NCBI GenBank assembly: GCA_964531735.1
Contig: CAZHGD010000182.1
Span: 1 to 15,114 of the forward strand
Source of the DNA: CAZHGD01 sp964531735
Lineage (GTDB): Bacteria; Armatimonadota; UBA10988
Direction: 5' to 3'
DNA length: 15,114 bases
Shown: in pieces, positions 14,287 through 15,114 of the stretch
How the letters are laid out: the number at the start of each line of letters is the position of its first letter
Position numbering within the stretch: the stretch's first letter is position 1
Made by a program: the position numbers and the translations under genes
The notes under the pieces: generated by a model
Told to the model about the DNA's origin: nothing
What the model saw: only the letters and a program-made list of their open reading frames with translations
Databases searched by the model: none

Positions 14287-15114
14287 ATGAGAATCACCGA
14301 GATCACGCGCTCTTCGCTCATCGACTCGCTGCTGCTCTCCGGTCGCCCGTTCCATGGTCGGATGGACCTGATCGAGTTCCTGAGCCGCGTATGGGACTTG
14401 TCGACGCTGCCATCGACCGACAGCAGGTTCAGCGACGCCGAAGGCGACATCTGGCAGCACATGGTCAACAACTATGATTGGGATGACTCCTACCTGCTGC
14501 GGCAGCGCCTGAACCTATCCCGATGCGACGACAGTGCCTTCTTGCGGTTCGTCGAGACCTGCGTGCATCCGCTTGTTGTCACCGACGACCAAGAAGCTGC
14601 CACCATCGCAGAGCGGTTCAACGAGCTACTCATAGAGGATGGCTATGCATTGAGCATTGCAGAGAGGGTCTCCGGCCACCCGATCTACCGCGCCAGAGAG
14701 GTCGGCGACGACAAGAGCACGCTTCCTCAGTCGGCGGTGTACGAGGTCGTGCTGTCCTTCGCTGGAGAAGACCGCGAGTACGTGGAGGACGTTGCCGAGG
14801 AGCTACGCGCTCACGGGGTGGCGGTGTTCTACGACAAGTACGAGGAAGTGACGCTGTGGGGCAAGGACCTTGCTGAGCACCTGGATCGCGTATACAGCTC
14901 GGCCCGCTACTGCGTGATGTTCATCTCTCAGCACTACGCCTCGAAGGTCTGGACCAGCCACGAGCGTCGAAGCGCCTTGGCCCGGGCGGTTGAGAACATG
15001 TCGGAGTACATCCTCCCGGCCCGATTCGACGATACGGAGGTGCAAGGTGTCCGCTCGTCGCTAGGAATCTGTCCAACGGTTCGTCGCCGGTCCGGTCCCA
15101 CCTGCCTGGCGGCG
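14287..15114 (+). CDS. TIR-domain protein with AbiJ-type N-terminal domain, 3' truncated by the window edge
   Basis: The frame from ATG 14287 stays open to the window end (276 codons). Residues 1-~125 (FLSRVWDLSTLPSTDSRFSD, DIWQHMVNNYDWDDSYLL, FVETCVHPLV) resemble the AbiJ N-terminal domain group found fused to effector domains in abortive-infection proteins. Residues ~151-260 are a TIR domain: YEVVLSFAGEDREYVEDVAE (152-171), the GVAVFYDKYEEVTLWGKDLA segment (177-196), YCVMFISQHYASKVWTSHE (208-226) and YILPARFDDTEVQG (241-254). Glu226 in WTSHE aligns with the catalytic Glu of NAD-cleaving TIRs. TIR proteins of this kind deplete NAD+ on phage sensing (known for the class). After residue ~260 the sequence no longer looks like a typical TIR end, hinting at a frameshift near 15063 or divergence. 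No strong Shine-Dalgarno. Lower GC than the hydrolase genes. Confidence 0.82.
   Translation, partial: MRITEITRSSLIDSLLLSGRPFHGRMDLIEFLSRVWDLSTLPSTDSRFSDAEGDIWQHMVNNYDWDDSYLLRQRLNLSRCDDSAFLRFVETCVHPLVVTDDQEAATIAERFNELLIEDGYALSIAERVSGHPIYRAREVGDDKSTLPQSAVYEVVLSFAGEDREYVEDVAEELRAHGVAVFYDKYEEVTLWGKDLAEHLDRVYSSARYCVMFISQHYASKVWTSHERRSALARAVENMSEYILPARFDDTEVQGVRSSLGICPTVRRRSGPTCLAA

Noticed and set aside
14045..14290. 81-codon plus-strand frame between the HEPN-like and TIR genes
   Set aside because: It lies mostly in the palindromic repeat and has no protein-like features.

Overview
The window is GC-rich DNA from an uncultured-looking bacterium. A copper-amine-oxidase-like stalk domain at the left edge, plus many secreted glycoside hydrolases, SGNH esterases, sialidase-like proteins and LVIVD propellers, resembles Armatimonadota or Planctomycetota/Verrucomicrobiota-type genomes. 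Armatimonadota is my first guess because of the stalk domain, but this is inference from gene content, not a phylogenetic result. No rRNA, tRNA, CRISPR array or intact transposase was seen.

Layout. 1-2100: the end of a stalk-domain protein with a clear terminator, a palindromic intergenic element, a hotdog thioesterase, and a convergent HD-domain phosphohydrolase whose stop lies two bases away. 2100-9360: a carbohydrate-degradation block with a secreted SGNH hydrolase, a convergent secreted GH16, a divergent LVIVD propeller protein, a second GH16 without a signal peptide, a duplicated scrap of the LVIVD gene tail, and a BNR sialidase-like protein with a membrane-anchor N-terminus. 9360-11100: a small family I inorganic pyrophosphatase, about 600 bases of decayed intergenic DNA (a dead amidohydrolase fragment and a REP-like palindrome), and a VOC/glyoxalase-like protein whose ribosome binding site and start codon lie in a perfect 58-bp tandem duplication. 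11100-13500: two more truncated amidohydrolase 5' ends flanking a sialidase-SGNH fusion protein. 13490-15114: a visibly less GC-rich segment with a small helical protein carrying a HEPN-like R-x4-H motif, a long palindromic repeat, and the start of a TIR protein with an AbiJ-type N-terminal domain that runs off the right edge.

How the genes work together. The exported hydrolases (two GH16, two SGNH domains, two sialidase-like domains) look like parts of a polysaccharide or glycoprotein foraging repertoire: backbone cleavage by GH16, de-esterification by SGNH domains, and terminal sugar removal by sialidase-like propellers. They are not one operon, because strands alternate. The right end looks like a defence-type accessory island (TIR plus a HEPN-like protein).

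The most unusual feature is the amount of local duplication and decay. There are three fragments of the same amidohydrolase 5' end, all losing homology near the same codon. One LVIVD gene tail is copied downstream of GH16. One translation start region is tandemly duplicated. The 1.6-kb right end, with its lower GC, probable TIR effector and HEPN-like partner, is the best candidate for an undescribed system.
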